DNA of 64,000 bases from Nitrosospira sp. 56-18 (GTDB taxonomy: Bacteria; Pseudomonadota; Gammaproteobacteria; Burkholderiales; Nitrosomonadaceae). The position numbers were made by a program, and so were the translations under genes. This document shows positions 42,842-51,914 of the stretch, in pieces. The stretch covers positions 1 through 64,000 of the forward strand of contig MKVR01000007.1 of assembly GCA_001899235.1 (NCBI GenBank), given 5' to 3'. Every line of letters begins with the position of its first letter. Within the stretch, counting starts at the first letter, position 1. The notes below the pieces were generated by a model, which was not told the DNA's origin, did not search any database, and saw nothing but the letters and a program-made list of their open reading frames with translations.

Positions 42842-43921
42842 ATGATCAATGTCCTGGTAGTGGAAGACTCGGCCGTGATACGCGAATTCCTTGTTCATAT
42901 TCTCGAATCCGACCCCGACATCGCGGTTATCGCAACAGCCCGCAACGGTGAGGAAGCCGTGGGCATGGCGCAGCAGCGGCATCCCGACGTCATCACCATG
43001 GACATACATATGCCAAAGATGAACGGTCTGGAAGCGACCCGCCGCATCATGGAAACGAACCCGATCCCTATCGTGATCGTGAGCGGCAGCCAGGATATGG
43101 GAGAGATGGGAACGACATTCGATGCCATGAATGCGGGCGCGCTCGCGATATTGCCGCGCCCCGCCGGCGTCGGGCACCCGGACTACCAGGCCATGGTCCG
43201 GCATATGATTCAGACGGTAAAACTGATGTCAGAGGTAAAAATGGTCCGGCGCTGGGCGCGAATGCGAAATTCCGCTTCGGCTTCCTTGCCTCCGCGCCCT
43301 GCCACCCCAACCCTTGCTCCGGAAAAGACTCGCCTCAGCGTTGTCGGCATTGGCGCTTCGACTGGAGGCCCCTCCGCCATCGAGATGATTCTCGCGGCGC
43401 TTCCAAAAAGCTTCCCGGTACCGATCCTGATCGTCCAGCATATATCCCCGGGATTCGTGGGCGGGCTGACCCAGTGGCTATCGAAATCATCCGGTCCGCC
43501 AGTGCATGTCGCCACCCATGGCGAGCTTCCGCTGGCAGGGCATGCTTATATTGCGCCCGACGAATTCCATATGAAGATCGTGCGGGAAGGAAGAATCATT
43601 CTGACAAAAGATCCACCGGAGCATGGGTTGCGGCCTTCCGTTTCCAGTCTTTTTCGATCGATTTGCGAAGTCTATGGGCGTGAGGCGGTTGCCGGATTAT
43701 TGACGGGAATGGGGCGCGACGGCGCGGAAGAACTGAGAAGGCTGAAGGAAAAAGGCGCTGTCACCTTTGCCCAGGATAAGGACAGTTCCGTCGTGCATGG
43801 CATGCCGGGCGAGGCGGCTAGGCTGGGCGCGGCAACATTCGTTCTGCCATTGGAAAAAATCGCGCCGATGTTGATAAGCCTGGCAGATCCTCATGACATA
43901 CAGGGAATACGGCTAGCATGA
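42842..43921 (+). CDS. cheB: CheB methylesterase response regulator (WspF-like)
   Basis: Product of 359 residues. Receiver ~1-120 with VLVVEDSAVIREFLVHILES and phospho-Asp54 in DVITMDIHMPKMNG. Catalytic domain ~165-350: IGASTGGPSAIEMILAALP (active Ser), ILIVQHISPGFV (His), LLTGMGRDGAEELRRLKEKG (Asp). It removes methyl groups from receptor glutamates, opposing CheR. No Shine-Dalgarno is visible before the ATG, so it depends on coupling from cheA 16 bp upstream. It overlaps the next start by 4 bp. Confidence 0.94.
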   Translation: MINVLVVEDSAVIREFLVHILESDPDIAVIATARNGEEAVGMAQQRHPDVITMDIHMPKMNGLEATRRIMETNPIPIVIVSGSQDMGEMGTTFDAMNAGALAILPRPAGVGHPDYQAMVRHMIQTVKLMSEVKMVRRWARMRNSASASLPPRPATPTLAPEKTRLSVVGIGASTGGPSAIEMILAALPKSFPVPILIVQHISPGFVGGLTQWLSKSSGPPVHVATHGELPLAGHAYIAPDEFHMKIVREGRIILTKDPPEHGLRPSVSSLFRSICEVYGREAVAGLLTGMGRDGAEELRRLKEKGAVTFAQDKDSSVVHGMPGEAARLGAATFVLPLEKIAPMLISLADPHDIQGIRLA

Positions 43922-46875
43922 CTCAAATGCACGATAGCAGCGGTATCGAAATACTCCTCGCGGAAGACAGTCCGACCCAGGCAGAAAAATTGCGGTATCT
44001 GCTCGAATCAAAGGGCTATACGACAAGGGTGGCGGTGGATGGCAAGCAGGCTCTTGCCTTGGCCCGGCAGCGCAAGCCAGCCCTGATAATCAGCGATGTC
44101 ATGATGCCGGTAATGGATGGCTTTACATTCTGCAGAGAAATAAAACATGACGGGGGCCTCAACGATGTTCCCATAATCCTGCTCACTTCGCTCGCCGACA
44201 TCCGCGACATCATGAAAGGGCTGGAATGCGGCGCAGACAATTTCATCCGCAAGCCGTATGAGGACCGGTATCTGTTCGCTCGCATCGATTACCTGTTGAT
44301 GAACCAAGAATTGCGCAAGAGCCAGAAGCTGCAGATAGGAATGGAAATCTACCTTGGCGGACAGAAACACTTCATTACCGCCGAACGGCAGCAGATCGTG
44401 GATCTTTTGATTTCGATCTATGAAGATGCAATCCATATCAACAAGGAACTTCATGCGCGGCAGCTTGAGCTGGCACATTCGAACCACTTGCTGAATGGAC
44501 TCTACCGCATTGCGGAAGGCCTGAACCGGGCGGTAACGGAACGCGAAGTCTGCGATAAAGCACTCGAATATGCGCTGGAACTGCCGGGAGTGGAAGCCGG
44601 ATGGCTCTACCTGTGGAACAACGGTGCTTTACAGCTTGCCGCTTCCTGTAATGAACCCCCGTTCTTTGCAACCGAAAAAACCGGAGACTCCTGCGAATGC
44701 TGGCATCTATTCCTTGCGGGCGAACTCGGCCGCACCGCCAGGATAATCCACTGCAGCCGTCTCATGCCAGATCCCGATAATTTCAGTCCACCCTGCCATG
44801 CCTGCATCCCTCTATGGGCGGGCAGCCAGAATCTCGGAATCCTGAATCTGATGGGCAAACAGCAGGATTCTTTCACGGATAGCGAACTGGAGACCTTGCA
44901 TGGAGCAGGCCATCAGATCGGTATTGCGCTGGAACGCGCCAGATTGCATGAACACATGGAAAAACTGGTGGAAGACCGCACCACTGCATTGACCGCGGAA
45001 ATAAGCCAGCGCAAGGAATATGAAGAGAGGATCGTCCGGCTCAACCGGATTCACGCAGTATTGAGCGGGATCAATACGACCATCGTGCGCGTTGGGGAAA
45101 TACAGGAGCTTTTCGGCGAGGCATGCCGGATTGCGGTCGATCATGGCCAGTTCGTGTTCGCATGGATCGGATTGTACGATCGGGAAACGCAAAACATCAC
45201 GCCCATGGCCAAGGCGGGTCACGAGCATGGCTATCTGGCCCAGTTGAACTTCACTGCTGTGCTTGATGCTCCTGGAAATTCATGGTTGATAGCTGAGGCG
45301 ATCAACACTCTCAGGCCGGCCGTCTGCAATGATCTTGCCAGCGACGAGCGGGCACGGGCGTGGGCTAAGGATGCGGCGAACCACCGCTACAATTCCATGG
45401 TAGTCCTGCCGCTGACCCTCGAAGGCCGGCTCGCCGGGATCTTCAAGCTGTATGCCGCGGAAACCGGTTTCTTCGACGAAGAAGAAATGACTCTGCTGAT
45501 CGAGATGGCTGGTGATATTTCCTTTGCAATGGACCACCTGAAAAAAGAGGAGCGCCTCCACTATCTGGCTTTTTTCGATGCTGTGACCGGTCTTCCCAAT
45601 CGCTCGCTATTTCTGGATCGGGTCGATCAGCGCATCGGCACATTTCAGAACAGTTCCAGAGCGCTCTCGGTAGTGATTCTCGACCTCGAGCGGTTCAGCA
45701 GCATCAATGAATCCCTTGGGCACCAAGCTGGAGATAGCGTGCTTCGTCAGCTTGCGGAGCGGCTAAAACATATGCTGGCCGAAACAGACATTCTGGCCCA
45801 TCTCTCTTCCGATCATTTTGCGCTCGCCATAAGCCATGAGGAGGAAAGTACCGACATCGCCCATACCCTGGAGAAGATTCTGGTTGGCATACAGGGCCGC
45901 CCTTTCCTGATCGCTGGGCAGGAATTGCGGATATCCGCCAGGGCGGGCGCCTCTTCGTATCCCATGGATGGCCGCGATACCGACAGCCTTTTGCGTAATG
46001 CCGAAATCGCACTGAAAAAGGCCAAGCTTTCCTGGGACAAGCATCTCTACTATGCGCCCGAATTCAATGCCCGTGTTACGGAAAAACTGAAGCTCGAGAC
46101 CAAGCTGCGCCGGGCGCTGGAGGAGGAGCAACTGATACTGTATTACCAGCCGAAAATTGATCTCGAAAGCGGCCATATCAGCGGACTCGAGGCCCTGATG
46201 CGCTGGCGGGATCCGGAAAACGGGCTGGTACCACCGCTGAGCTTCATTCCACTTCTCGAAGAAACCAGGATGATTCTCGATGCGGGACGCTGGGCCTTGG
46301 GCAAAGCTATATCGGATTTCAAGAAGTGGCAGTCTCTCGGGCTCAACCCGCCGAAAATTGCTGTCAACGTATCCCCTATCCAGCTTCGGCAGAAGGATTT
46401 CGTCAGTATGGTTGCAAGCGCCTTGCATCACGCCGGAAACGTGTCGATCGGGCTGGAACTGGAGATCACGGAAAGCGTGATCATGCAGGACATCGAGCAG
46501 AACATCGAAAAGCTCAGGATCATCCGCGATATGAATGTCGAGGTCGCGATAGATGATTTCGGCACCGGATATTCTTCCCTCAGCTATATCGCCAAATTGC
46601 CTGTGAGCGTCCTGAAGGTGGATCGTGCATTCATAATCAATATGACCACCAATCCGGACGATCTCAATATCGTGTCCGCGATCATATCGCTGGCACATTC
46701 ACTCCATCTGCGGGTGATTGCGGAAGGTGTGGAAACAGAGGAACAGGCAGACCTGCTGCGTATGCTCAAATGTGACGAGATGCAGGGATATCTGTTCAGC
46801 CCCGGGGTAACCCCAGACCGGATCGAGCAATTCCTGCGCGAAAGGAAATCGCTTCCCGCCGCCGGCAACCGATGA
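43918..46875 (+). CDS. Response regulator REC-GAF-GAF-GGDEF(degenerate)-EAL (output of the chemosensory operon)
   Basis: Product of 985 residues. REC ~9-125 (ILLAEDSPTQAEKLRYLLES, phospho-Asp60 in LIISDVMMPVMDG). Two GAF-like domains (~185-350 with CHACIPLWAGSQNLGILNLM; ~375-540 with SMVVLPLTLEGRLAGIFKLY) separated by a coiled coil. GGDEF ~550-700: DAVTGLPNRSLFLDRVDQRI is normal, but the signature is SSDHF, so cyclase activity is unlikely. EAL ~725-975 keeps key motifs: ISGLEALMRWRDPENGLVPP, IGLELEITESVI, VAIDDFGTGYSSLSY, LKVDRAF, VIAEGVETEEQA, MQGYLFSPG. Predicted c-di-GMP phosphodiesterase controlled by CheA phosphorylation. Start overlaps cheB (ATGA). It takes the place of the cyclase WspR. 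Confidence 0.93.
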   Translation: MTQMHDSSGIEILLAEDSPTQAEKLRYLLESKGYTTRVAVDGKQALALARQRKPALIISDVMMPVMDGFTFCREIKHDGGLNDVPIILLTSLADIRDIMKGLECGADNFIRKPYEDRYLFARIDYLLMNQELRKSQKLQIGMEIYLGGQKHFITAERQQIVDLLISIYEDAIHINKELHARQLELAHSNHLLNGLYRIAEGLNRAVTEREVCDKALEYALELPGVEAGWLYLWNNGALQLAASCNEPPFFATEKTGDSCECWHLFLAGELGRTARIIHCSRLMPDPDNFSPPCHACIPLWAGSQNLGILNLMGKQQDSFTDSELETLHGAGHQIGIALERARLHEHMEKLVEDRTTALTAEISQRKEYEERIVRLNRIHAVLSGINTTIVRVGEIQELFGEACRIAVDHGQFVFAWIGLYDRETQNITPMAKAGHEHGYLAQLNFTAVLDAPGNSWLIAEAINTLRPAVCNDLASDERARAWAKDAANHRYNSMVVLPLTLEGRLAGIFKLYAAETGFFDEEEMTLLIEMAGDISFAMDHLKKEERLHYLAFFDAVTGLPNRSLFLDRVDQRIGTFQNSSRALSVVILDLERFSSINESLGHQAGDSVLRQLAERLKHMLAETDILAHLSSDHFALAISHEEESTDIAHTLEKILVGIQGRPFLIAGQELRISARAGASSYPMDGRDTDSLLRNAEIALKKAKLSWDKHLYYAPEFNARVTEKLKLETKLRRALEEEQLILYYQPKIDLESGHISGLEALMRWRDPENGLVPPLSFIPLLEETRMILDAGRWALGKAISDFKKWQSLGLNPPKIAVNVSPIQLRQKDFVSMVASALHHAGNVSIGLELEITESVIMQDIEQNIEKLRIIRDMNVEVAIDDFGTGYSSLSYIAKLPVSVLKVDRAFIINMTTNPDDLNIVSAIISLAHSLHLRVIAEGVETEEQADLLRMLKCDEMQGYLFSPGVTPDRIEQFLRERKSLPAAGNR

Positions 46876-47029
46876 GGACATCCAGCGGATATGGATCGAT
46901 TCCCGCTGACTGCAGCCGTACTTCCCTCTGACCTTCCGCGAGAAGCCACGCAGATGGGGTAGAAGCCGATAATTGCGGCGGAGCACATCCGCCCGTTGTT
47001 GCAATCCGCCTTCATACATACTAGAATGG

Positions 47030-47052
47030 TAATAATTCTCATTCTCGTTATC
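47030..47052 (+). promoter_or_regulatory. Fur-box-like site
   Basis: TAATAATTCTCATTCTCGTTATC shares the AATAATTCTCATT core and the GTTATC end with classical Fur operators (complement GATAATGAGAATTATT-type). It lies just upstream of the DUF2325 gene, overlapping its first possible codons, which argues that the real start is further on. Predicts iron repression. Confidence 0.5.
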
Positions 47053-47064
47053 ATGAGTGGCGCG

Positions 47065-47805
47065 ATGTCCGACTATCTTCTTCAGGGCCGACACCTGAAC
47101 CAGCCCCAGCGTCAAGGAAATTCTCTCGCAATGCGCATAAGAATGGCGCTGGAGAGAAAATTTGATGCTGTTTTTAGAATACTTTTCATGGATCGGGAAA
47201 TGGAACCTCCGGACCGCACGCAGCGTCGGCGAAAGCATGCGGGTGGCGGCACGCCGCCTGTTCCAGGATACCAGTCCACCGACGGCACCCGGTTATTTCA
47301 GCATGACATCGTCTTTGTGAAAACACGCTGTGCCGGGACCCAAACCGATGGGGAGCCGGAATGGTCCGCCACACCGCTGATCAAGGCGCCGCAGGCCTCC
47401 GTATCTGCTTCCTTCGGCAAGGCGAATAAGCCGGGTGGCAATCAGGCGGGTCCGTGCCTCGCCGGGCTTTGCATCCTGTGCGTCGGCGGGCGCGCCGCCC
47501 TGTATCCGGCATACCGCCACTTTGTTGAAGCAACAGGGGGGCATTTTCTGATCTATCGCGGCGACCGGCACGGTGGGCCAGATCCGCTTGGCGCGCTGCT
47601 TCTCCGGGCCGACGCAGTAATTTGTCCGGTCGATTGCGTCAATCATGCCGCTTTTTTCCATGTAAAACGGTACTGCGCGTGCCTTGGCAAACCCTGCGTC
47701 CTGCTGGAACGCTCCGGCTTGCCGACTTTCCGCAGGGGAATAGAGATACTGGCCATGGCAAGCTTCCAGAATATGCCGGCAGTCCGCGCCACAACGCAAT
47801 GTTGA
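47065..47805 (+). CDS. DUF2325 domain protein
   Basis: The C-terminal ~95 residues are a DUF2325 domain: LAGLCILCVGGRAALYPAYR, HFVEATGGHFLIYRGDRHGG, LLLRADAVICPVDCVNHAAF, VKRYCACLGKPCVLLERSGL. The N-terminal half (basic, MALERKFDAVFRILFMDREM then RTQRRRKHAGGGTPP) is poorly conserved-looking and its start is uncertain: 47053, 47065 and 47143 are all possible. Function of DUF2325 is unknown; the conserved Cys residues could bind metal. The Fur-box-like site upstream suggests a link to iron supply (inference). Confidence 0.7.
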   Translation: MSDYLLQGRHLNQPQRQGNSLAMRIRMALERKFDAVFRILFMDREMEPPDRTQRRRKHAGGGTPPVPGYQSTDGTRLFQHDIVFVKTRCAGTQTDGEPEWSATPLIKAPQASVSASFGKANKPGGNQAGPCLAGLCILCVGGRAALYPAYRHFVEATGGHFLIYRGDRHGGPDPLGALLLRADAVICPVDCVNHAAFFHVKRYCACLGKPCVLLERSGLPTFRRGIEILAMASFQNMPAVRATTQC

Positions 47806-47909
47806 CATTTTCGCGGCGGATTCTAGACTGATAATGTGTCGCTCGTGCTGCCCGCAGATATTCATGCGTAATCTGCAGCGCCGCTCCACTTTCCATAGAG
47901 GATCAGCAG

Positions 47910-48413
47910 ATGATTCGCAATCCCGTCGATATCGCCACGCGCGTCAGCCCTAACCTGGCCGCGCTGATCGCAAGCCAAGCCAACGATCCCGATGCCGAGG
48001 AACCTGTAACGCTTGCCGCGGTACGCGCCTTTCTCGCAGACATGCTGCCCCAGTCGCTAACGGAGGCGGAGCGGCTGCATCATTTCGATCTGGACGAGTC
48101 ATTACTGGATGAAATGGATGCGTTGATCGAGGAATTTGGAGAGGACGCGCTTGCCATCGACTTCACGCAAAGCGTTGCCACGGAACCGCTCTCGCGCGTG
48201 ATCGAAGCCATGGTGAACGACGAGAACCGGGAAAATCCACCCACCCTGGCGGCAGTGAAAGAATCCATCGCTTCGGGCGGCCTGACCGCAAGGCTTGTCG
48301 GAGAAGGTATTCTGGAGGAGGACGAAGACGATGCCTTGCTTGCGGAGATTGAGGCCCTCATCAGGCGCTACGGAGACGATTCGCTGGCGGAGGAATTTTT
48401 GCGCTATGAATAA
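47910..48413 (+). CDS. Acidic hypothetical protein built from two repeats
   Basis: Product of 167 residues, strongly acidic. Residues ~14-85 and ~93-165 are copies of one another. First copy: LAALIASQANDPDAEEPVTL, AAVRAFLADMLPQSL, LLDEMDALIEEFGEDALAID. Second copy: LSRVIEAMVNDENRENPPTL, AAVKESIASGGLTARL, LLAEIEALIRRYGDDSLAEE. I do not recognise the family. The ATG has GAGGA 8 nt upstream. It is convergent with the glycohydrolase gene. Likely soluble, cytosolic, helical. Confidence 0.75.
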   Translation: MIRNPVDIATRVSPNLAALIASQANDPDAEEPVTLAAVRAFLADMLPQSLTEAERLHHFDLDESLLDEMDALIEEFGEDALAIDFTQSVATEPLSRVIEAMVNDENRENPPTLAAVKESIASGGLTARLVGEGILEEDEDDALLAEIEALIRRYGDDSLAEEFLRYE

Positions 48414-48535
48414 AAAATCAGGCACATCCGCCGAACACGCTGCCACGATCCCGAGGCCAACATCTCCAGCCCGGGAACCAGGGGAATCCTTGACCCCAAA
48501 TCCGGCAGCTGACCGCTCATTTGCAATTTGGAGTC

Positions 48536-48685
48536 ATGATCCACAAAGACTTTTTACGGTACCCGACACTCACCTATATGGTGAGTTCGCTACAGGGCCG
48601 TTACATGGCTTCGAGGGAAAAGGATGGAACAGGAGCTCACGAAGCCGTCTCCGCGTCAGCGAGAATTTGTGCAGCGCTTCCTTAA
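48536..48685 (+). CDS. Possible 49-residue small protein
   Basis: Frame MIHKDFLRYPTLTYMVSS followed by LQGRYMASREKDGTGAHEAV, ending SARICAALP. GGAG lies 5 nt before the ATG. It fills the space between two convergent genes and its stop overlaps the end of the glycohydrolase. No family recognised; may be chance. Confidence 0.3.
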   Translation: MIHKDFLRYPTLTYMVSSLQGRYMASREKDGTGAHEAVSASARICAALP

Positions 48686-49956
48686 ATCGCTCCTTCCAGA
48701 ATGACTTCGGCAAACGCATCGATCTCCGTTTGTAATTCGTGGCGTGAAACCAGCCCTTCCACCAGATGAAGCGGCAGCCTGTTGCCGCAGGCACCGACCA
48801 GCAAACCCATGATCATGCCGCGATGCACGTTATCCCCACCCGCATTGGCATTGGCCAGCAGTGACTCTTCGATTCCGGCGCCATGCCTGATGATGAGATA
48901 CAGCATCAATGGAAGACCATGCTCGGGATAGCAGGCGGTCGCGAGGAGGTGCCGGACCACCTCCGCTTCGCCACGCTGCCGCGCAAATCCGGCTATCTCA
49001 AAAGGACCCTCGTCGAGCCTCACATGCAATTGCCACATCTCGTCGCTGGGAATGCTGCCCGGCCCGCCATGGTTGCGGTAGGTGGCAAAGAGATCCTCAC
49101 CCGTGATTCTCGGCAGCCTTATCGCCCTGGCATAGGAGAATATGGCCTCGACCGGATCCCCGCCTTTCAGCAATGCATTCAGCAGCGGAACCAGGACACC
49201 CAGCGCGCTCGCGACATTTTCCGACCGGTGGGTAAGAGACTGATGTTCCATCGCGAATCCCAGTCCCTGATATGCGCTTTCAGCAAGCATAGACAAAACC
49301 AGGGGGCGTATGACGCCGCCATGCGACCCGATAGACCAGATATTGCGCTGGAATTCGGCGGATCCTTCGATGGGAAAACCTCGGGAATAATTCTCGAACC
49401 AGCGCCGCAGATAGATTTCCGTATAGGGATCCTGGTTTTCGCCAGGTGTGGCGAGATGCTGTACGAAGCTCTCGAGAAAATCCCGCGGATCATAACGCCT
49501 GCGGCGAATTACCGAACGCATGAGCACGCGTACCAGGTGGGCGCCAAGGGTGTTCTCCCCGGCTTTTAGTCCATGATGATAATGAAAGCGGTCCGCAAGC
49601 CGCGGAACCCGGTTTCCATGCTCCCCCTCCCGCTCCGTGGAACGAATTGCGAGGCTGCCATAGGTGGTATCATAGAAGCGCGCGTGCTCATGAAGGATGT
49701 CATACGGACGCCCCAGCCGGTTCGCGGACTCCACGTCCGGCCGATAGGCCATGCCTACCATGAAACTTTCCGGATGGGGATGGGGCGGTGCTTCATAGCC
49801 CCGGATACCCCCGTTGAAGGAGGTCCGGATGTTTTTCAGGTTATAAAACCAATGTGCCGGCATTGCCAGCGCATCCCCGATAAAAAGTCCCCATAGCGCG
49901 TTTCGAATTCTTGCGGCCCGGAACGCGGCCATATCTGGATCTGGATGATGGTGCAT
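48682..49956 (-). CDS. ADP-ribosylglycohydrolase family protein
   Basis: Product of 424 residues from the ATG preceded by AGGAA (the frame is open further, without support). N-terminal AARIRNALWGLFIGDALAMP is the family's first motif, with the acidic residue used for Mg binding. The second motif is ANAGGDNVHRGMIMGLLVGA, corresponding to GGDTD..AAI.GA in classical members; here the second metal-binding Asp positions read D-N-V-H-R, so the metal site is not canonical. It hydrolyses ADP-ribose links on proteins, nucleic acids or small molecules in known cases. Divergent from the APH-like/kinase fusion, sharing a 190-bp promoter region. Confidence 0.85.
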   Translation of the reverse strand: MHHHPDPDMAAFRAARIRNALWGLFIGDALAMPAHWFYNLKNIRTSFNGGIRGYEAPPHPHPESFMVGMAYRPDVESANRLGRPYDILHEHARFYDTTYGSLAIRSTEREGEHGNRVPRLADRFHYHHGLKAGENTLGAHLVRVLMRSVIRRRRYDPRDFLESFVQHLATPGENQDPYTEIYLRRWFENYSRGFPIEGSAEFQRNIWSIGSHGGVIRPLVLSMLAESAYQGLGFAMEHQSLTHRSENVASALGVLVPLLNALLKGGDPVEAIFSYARAIRLPRITGEDLFATYRNHGGPGSIPSDEMWQLHVRLDEGPFEIAGFARQRGEAEVVRHLLATACYPEHGLPLMLYLIIRHGAGIEESLLANANAGGDNVHRGMIMGLLVGACGNRLPLHLVEGLVSRHELQTEIDAFAEVILEGAI

Positions 49957-50144
49957 GAGATCGATTTCCTGGTTTTCCCTGGACAGTTTCTCATAATTCA
50001 CCGCGGTGGGCATCCGGGAAAAGAGGAAAAGATACTGATCTTGAGTCTGCCCTTGAGTCGGCCGGCCCATCGCCTGCCAGCCCATCAATTGTCGAAGCCG
50101 TGCATGCAGCGCGGCACGGCTTTCTTGCTGCACCAAGGGATCAA

Positions 50145-51776
50145 ATGAACAACCAGCCGGGGCAGGAAAACCCGCGTCGCCATGAACCCCAGGCAGGGCA
50201 AGACTTCCAGCGCAAACTAGTCGAGGGCTTGTTGAATCCGCGCTGCTATCCGCATCCCCCCAAAAAAGTCCGATTGATCGAGACGCACATTTCCTGGGTC
50301 CTGCTTGCCGGCCGCTACGCATACAAAATTAAAAAATCGCTCGATCTGGGATTTCTGGATTACCGCAGCCTGGCATCGCGCCGCCATTACTGCGAAGAGG
50401 AGGTTCGGCTCAATCGCCGCCTGGCACCGCAGATATATCTGGATACCGTTCCCATTGGCGGCGGCAGTTCGCAAACGCCAGCGCCGGGACTGTTGCCGGC
50501 CCTGGAATATGCAGTGCTCATGCGCCGTTTTCCTTTCTCCAGGCAGCTTGACAAGCTGGCAGCGCAGAACAGGCTGGCGCCGCAACAAATCGATAACCTA
50601 GCCATGGTCCTGGCGCGCTTTCATGCCAGCCTGCCAGCGGACACATCCGCTTCCGGTTTCGGATCGGCGGGCTTGGTGCAATCGGCGATGTCACAAGCGC
50701 TGGATCGTCTGGAAACATTGCTTGCAGACAGCGCAGAAGAAGCTGGCATTGCCCGGTTGCGCCACGCCAGCGATACCGAATACGCCCATTGCAAGGACCA
50801 TATCGAGCGCCGGCGGGCGCAAGGTTTTGTACGGGAATGCCACGGCGACCTGCATCTGGGCAATATCGTGCTGCTCGATGGCCAACCCGTTCCTTTCGAT
50901 GGAATCGAGTTCGACCCCGCCCTGCGCTGGATCGACGTGGCGAGCGAAATCGCCTTCCCGGCCATGGACCTGATGCATTATCAGCGTCCCGATCTCGCCT
51001 TTCGCTTCTTGAACGCCTATCTGGAAGAAACCGGAGATTACGGAGGCGCATCGCTGCTGCCTTTTTATACAGCCTATCGCGCCACGGTTCGCGCCATGGT
51101 TAGCGCAACACGTGGAACACAGCCCGGCCTGGCCCGGCGCACGAGAAAAAAAATGTGCATGGACTGCCTCAACCTCATCGCGCTTGCGGAAAGATGCCTG
51201 AACCGGCGCCAGCCCGCTCTGATCATTACTCATGGTTTGCCGGGTTCAGGCAAAACCACCTTCTCCCAGGCCGCGCTGGAGCGGTTGCAAGCGATACGCA
51301 TACGCTCCGATGTGGAGCGCAAGCGCCTCCATGGACTGTCACCGATGGCACGCAGCAATCCCCTGGCGGACAATCTATACAGCGCGGATGTCACGCAACG
51401 AACCTTCGCTCATCTCCATGGTCTTGCCCGCGGCCTGCTGGATGGAGGCATCCCGGTGATCGTGGATGCAGCCTTCCTCCGCCGGGACGAGCGCGAGCTA
51501 TTCCAGCGGCTTGCGGATGAGCGAAGGATACCTTTCGTCATCGCCTCCATGAAAACCAGCATCGGCACGATGCGGGAACGTATCGCGCAGCGGCAGGCCA
51601 GATCGGATGATGCCTCCGAAGCCGACCTTACCGTTCTGGAATTATTGCGAAACAAGCAGGAGAAACTGTCGTCGCAGGAGCGTGCCTGCACAATAGAATT
51701 CGATAATGAAGACGACGTGCGAGCGGGCAGCATACAGGCCTGGGAATCGCTGAATCGCCGCCTGGCTGCATCATAA
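50145..51776 (+). CDS. Fusion of aminoglycoside-phosphotransferase-like and P-loop kinase domains
   Basis: Product of 543 residues. The first ~340 residues are an APH/choline-kinase-like fold: ETHISWVLLAGRYAYKIKKS (ATP-binding Lys), EVRLNRRLAPQIYLDTVPIG, and Brenner's motif FVRECHGDLHLGNIVLLDG followed by PVPFDGIEFDPALRWIDVAS. The C-terminal ~170 residues are a zeta-toxin/gluconate-kinase-like P-loop domain: LIITHGLPGSGKTTFSQAAL, IRSDVERKRLHGLSPMA and VIVDAAFLRRDERELFQRLA. Such two-domain proteins are widespread and of unknown substrate. Start ATG follows AAGGGA. Not evidence of aminoglycoside resistance. Confidence 0.88.
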   Translation: MNNQPGQENPRRHEPQAGQDFQRKLVEGLLNPRCYPHPPKKVRLIETHISWVLLAGRYAYKIKKSLDLGFLDYRSLASRRHYCEEEVRLNRRLAPQIYLDTVPIGGGSSQTPAPGLLPALEYAVLMRRFPFSRQLDKLAAQNRLAPQQIDNLAMVLARFHASLPADTSASGFGSAGLVQSAMSQALDRLETLLADSAEEAGIARLRHASDTEYAHCKDHIERRRAQGFVRECHGDLHLGNIVLLDGQPVPFDGIEFDPALRWIDVASEIAFPAMDLMHYQRPDLAFRFLNAYLEETGDYGGASLLPFYTAYRATVRAMVSATRGTQPGLARRTRKKMCMDCLNLIALAERCLNRRQPALIITHGLPGSGKTTFSQAALERLQAIRIRSDVERKRLHGLSPMARSNPLADNLYSADVTQRTFAHLHGLARGLLDGGIPVIVDAAFLRRDERELFQRLADERRIPFVIASMKTSIGTMRERIAQRQARSDDASEADLTVLELLRNKQEKLSSQERACTIEFDNEDDVRAGSIQAWESLNRRLAAS

Positions 51777-51914
51777 TGGCCATCATGGCGGAAAACAAAA
51801 AACAGGGGGCAAAAAAGACCCGGCTTTCACCCACGATTATGGGCCGTCTGAACTAATCGATGATGCTATACTCTCAATTTCGACTGTCTATTCGTATATC
51901 TTTGGGAGATTCTC

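Noticed and set aside
45763-46698. 311-codon minus-strand frame inside the GGDEF-EAL gene
   Set aside because: Antisense shadow; the plus strand encodes conserved EAL motifs throughout.
50145-51776. Aminoglycoside resistance gene
   Set aside because: The APH-like fold is shared by many kinases. The fusion with a P-loop kinase is a common housekeeping-type architecture and nothing points to antibiotic modification.
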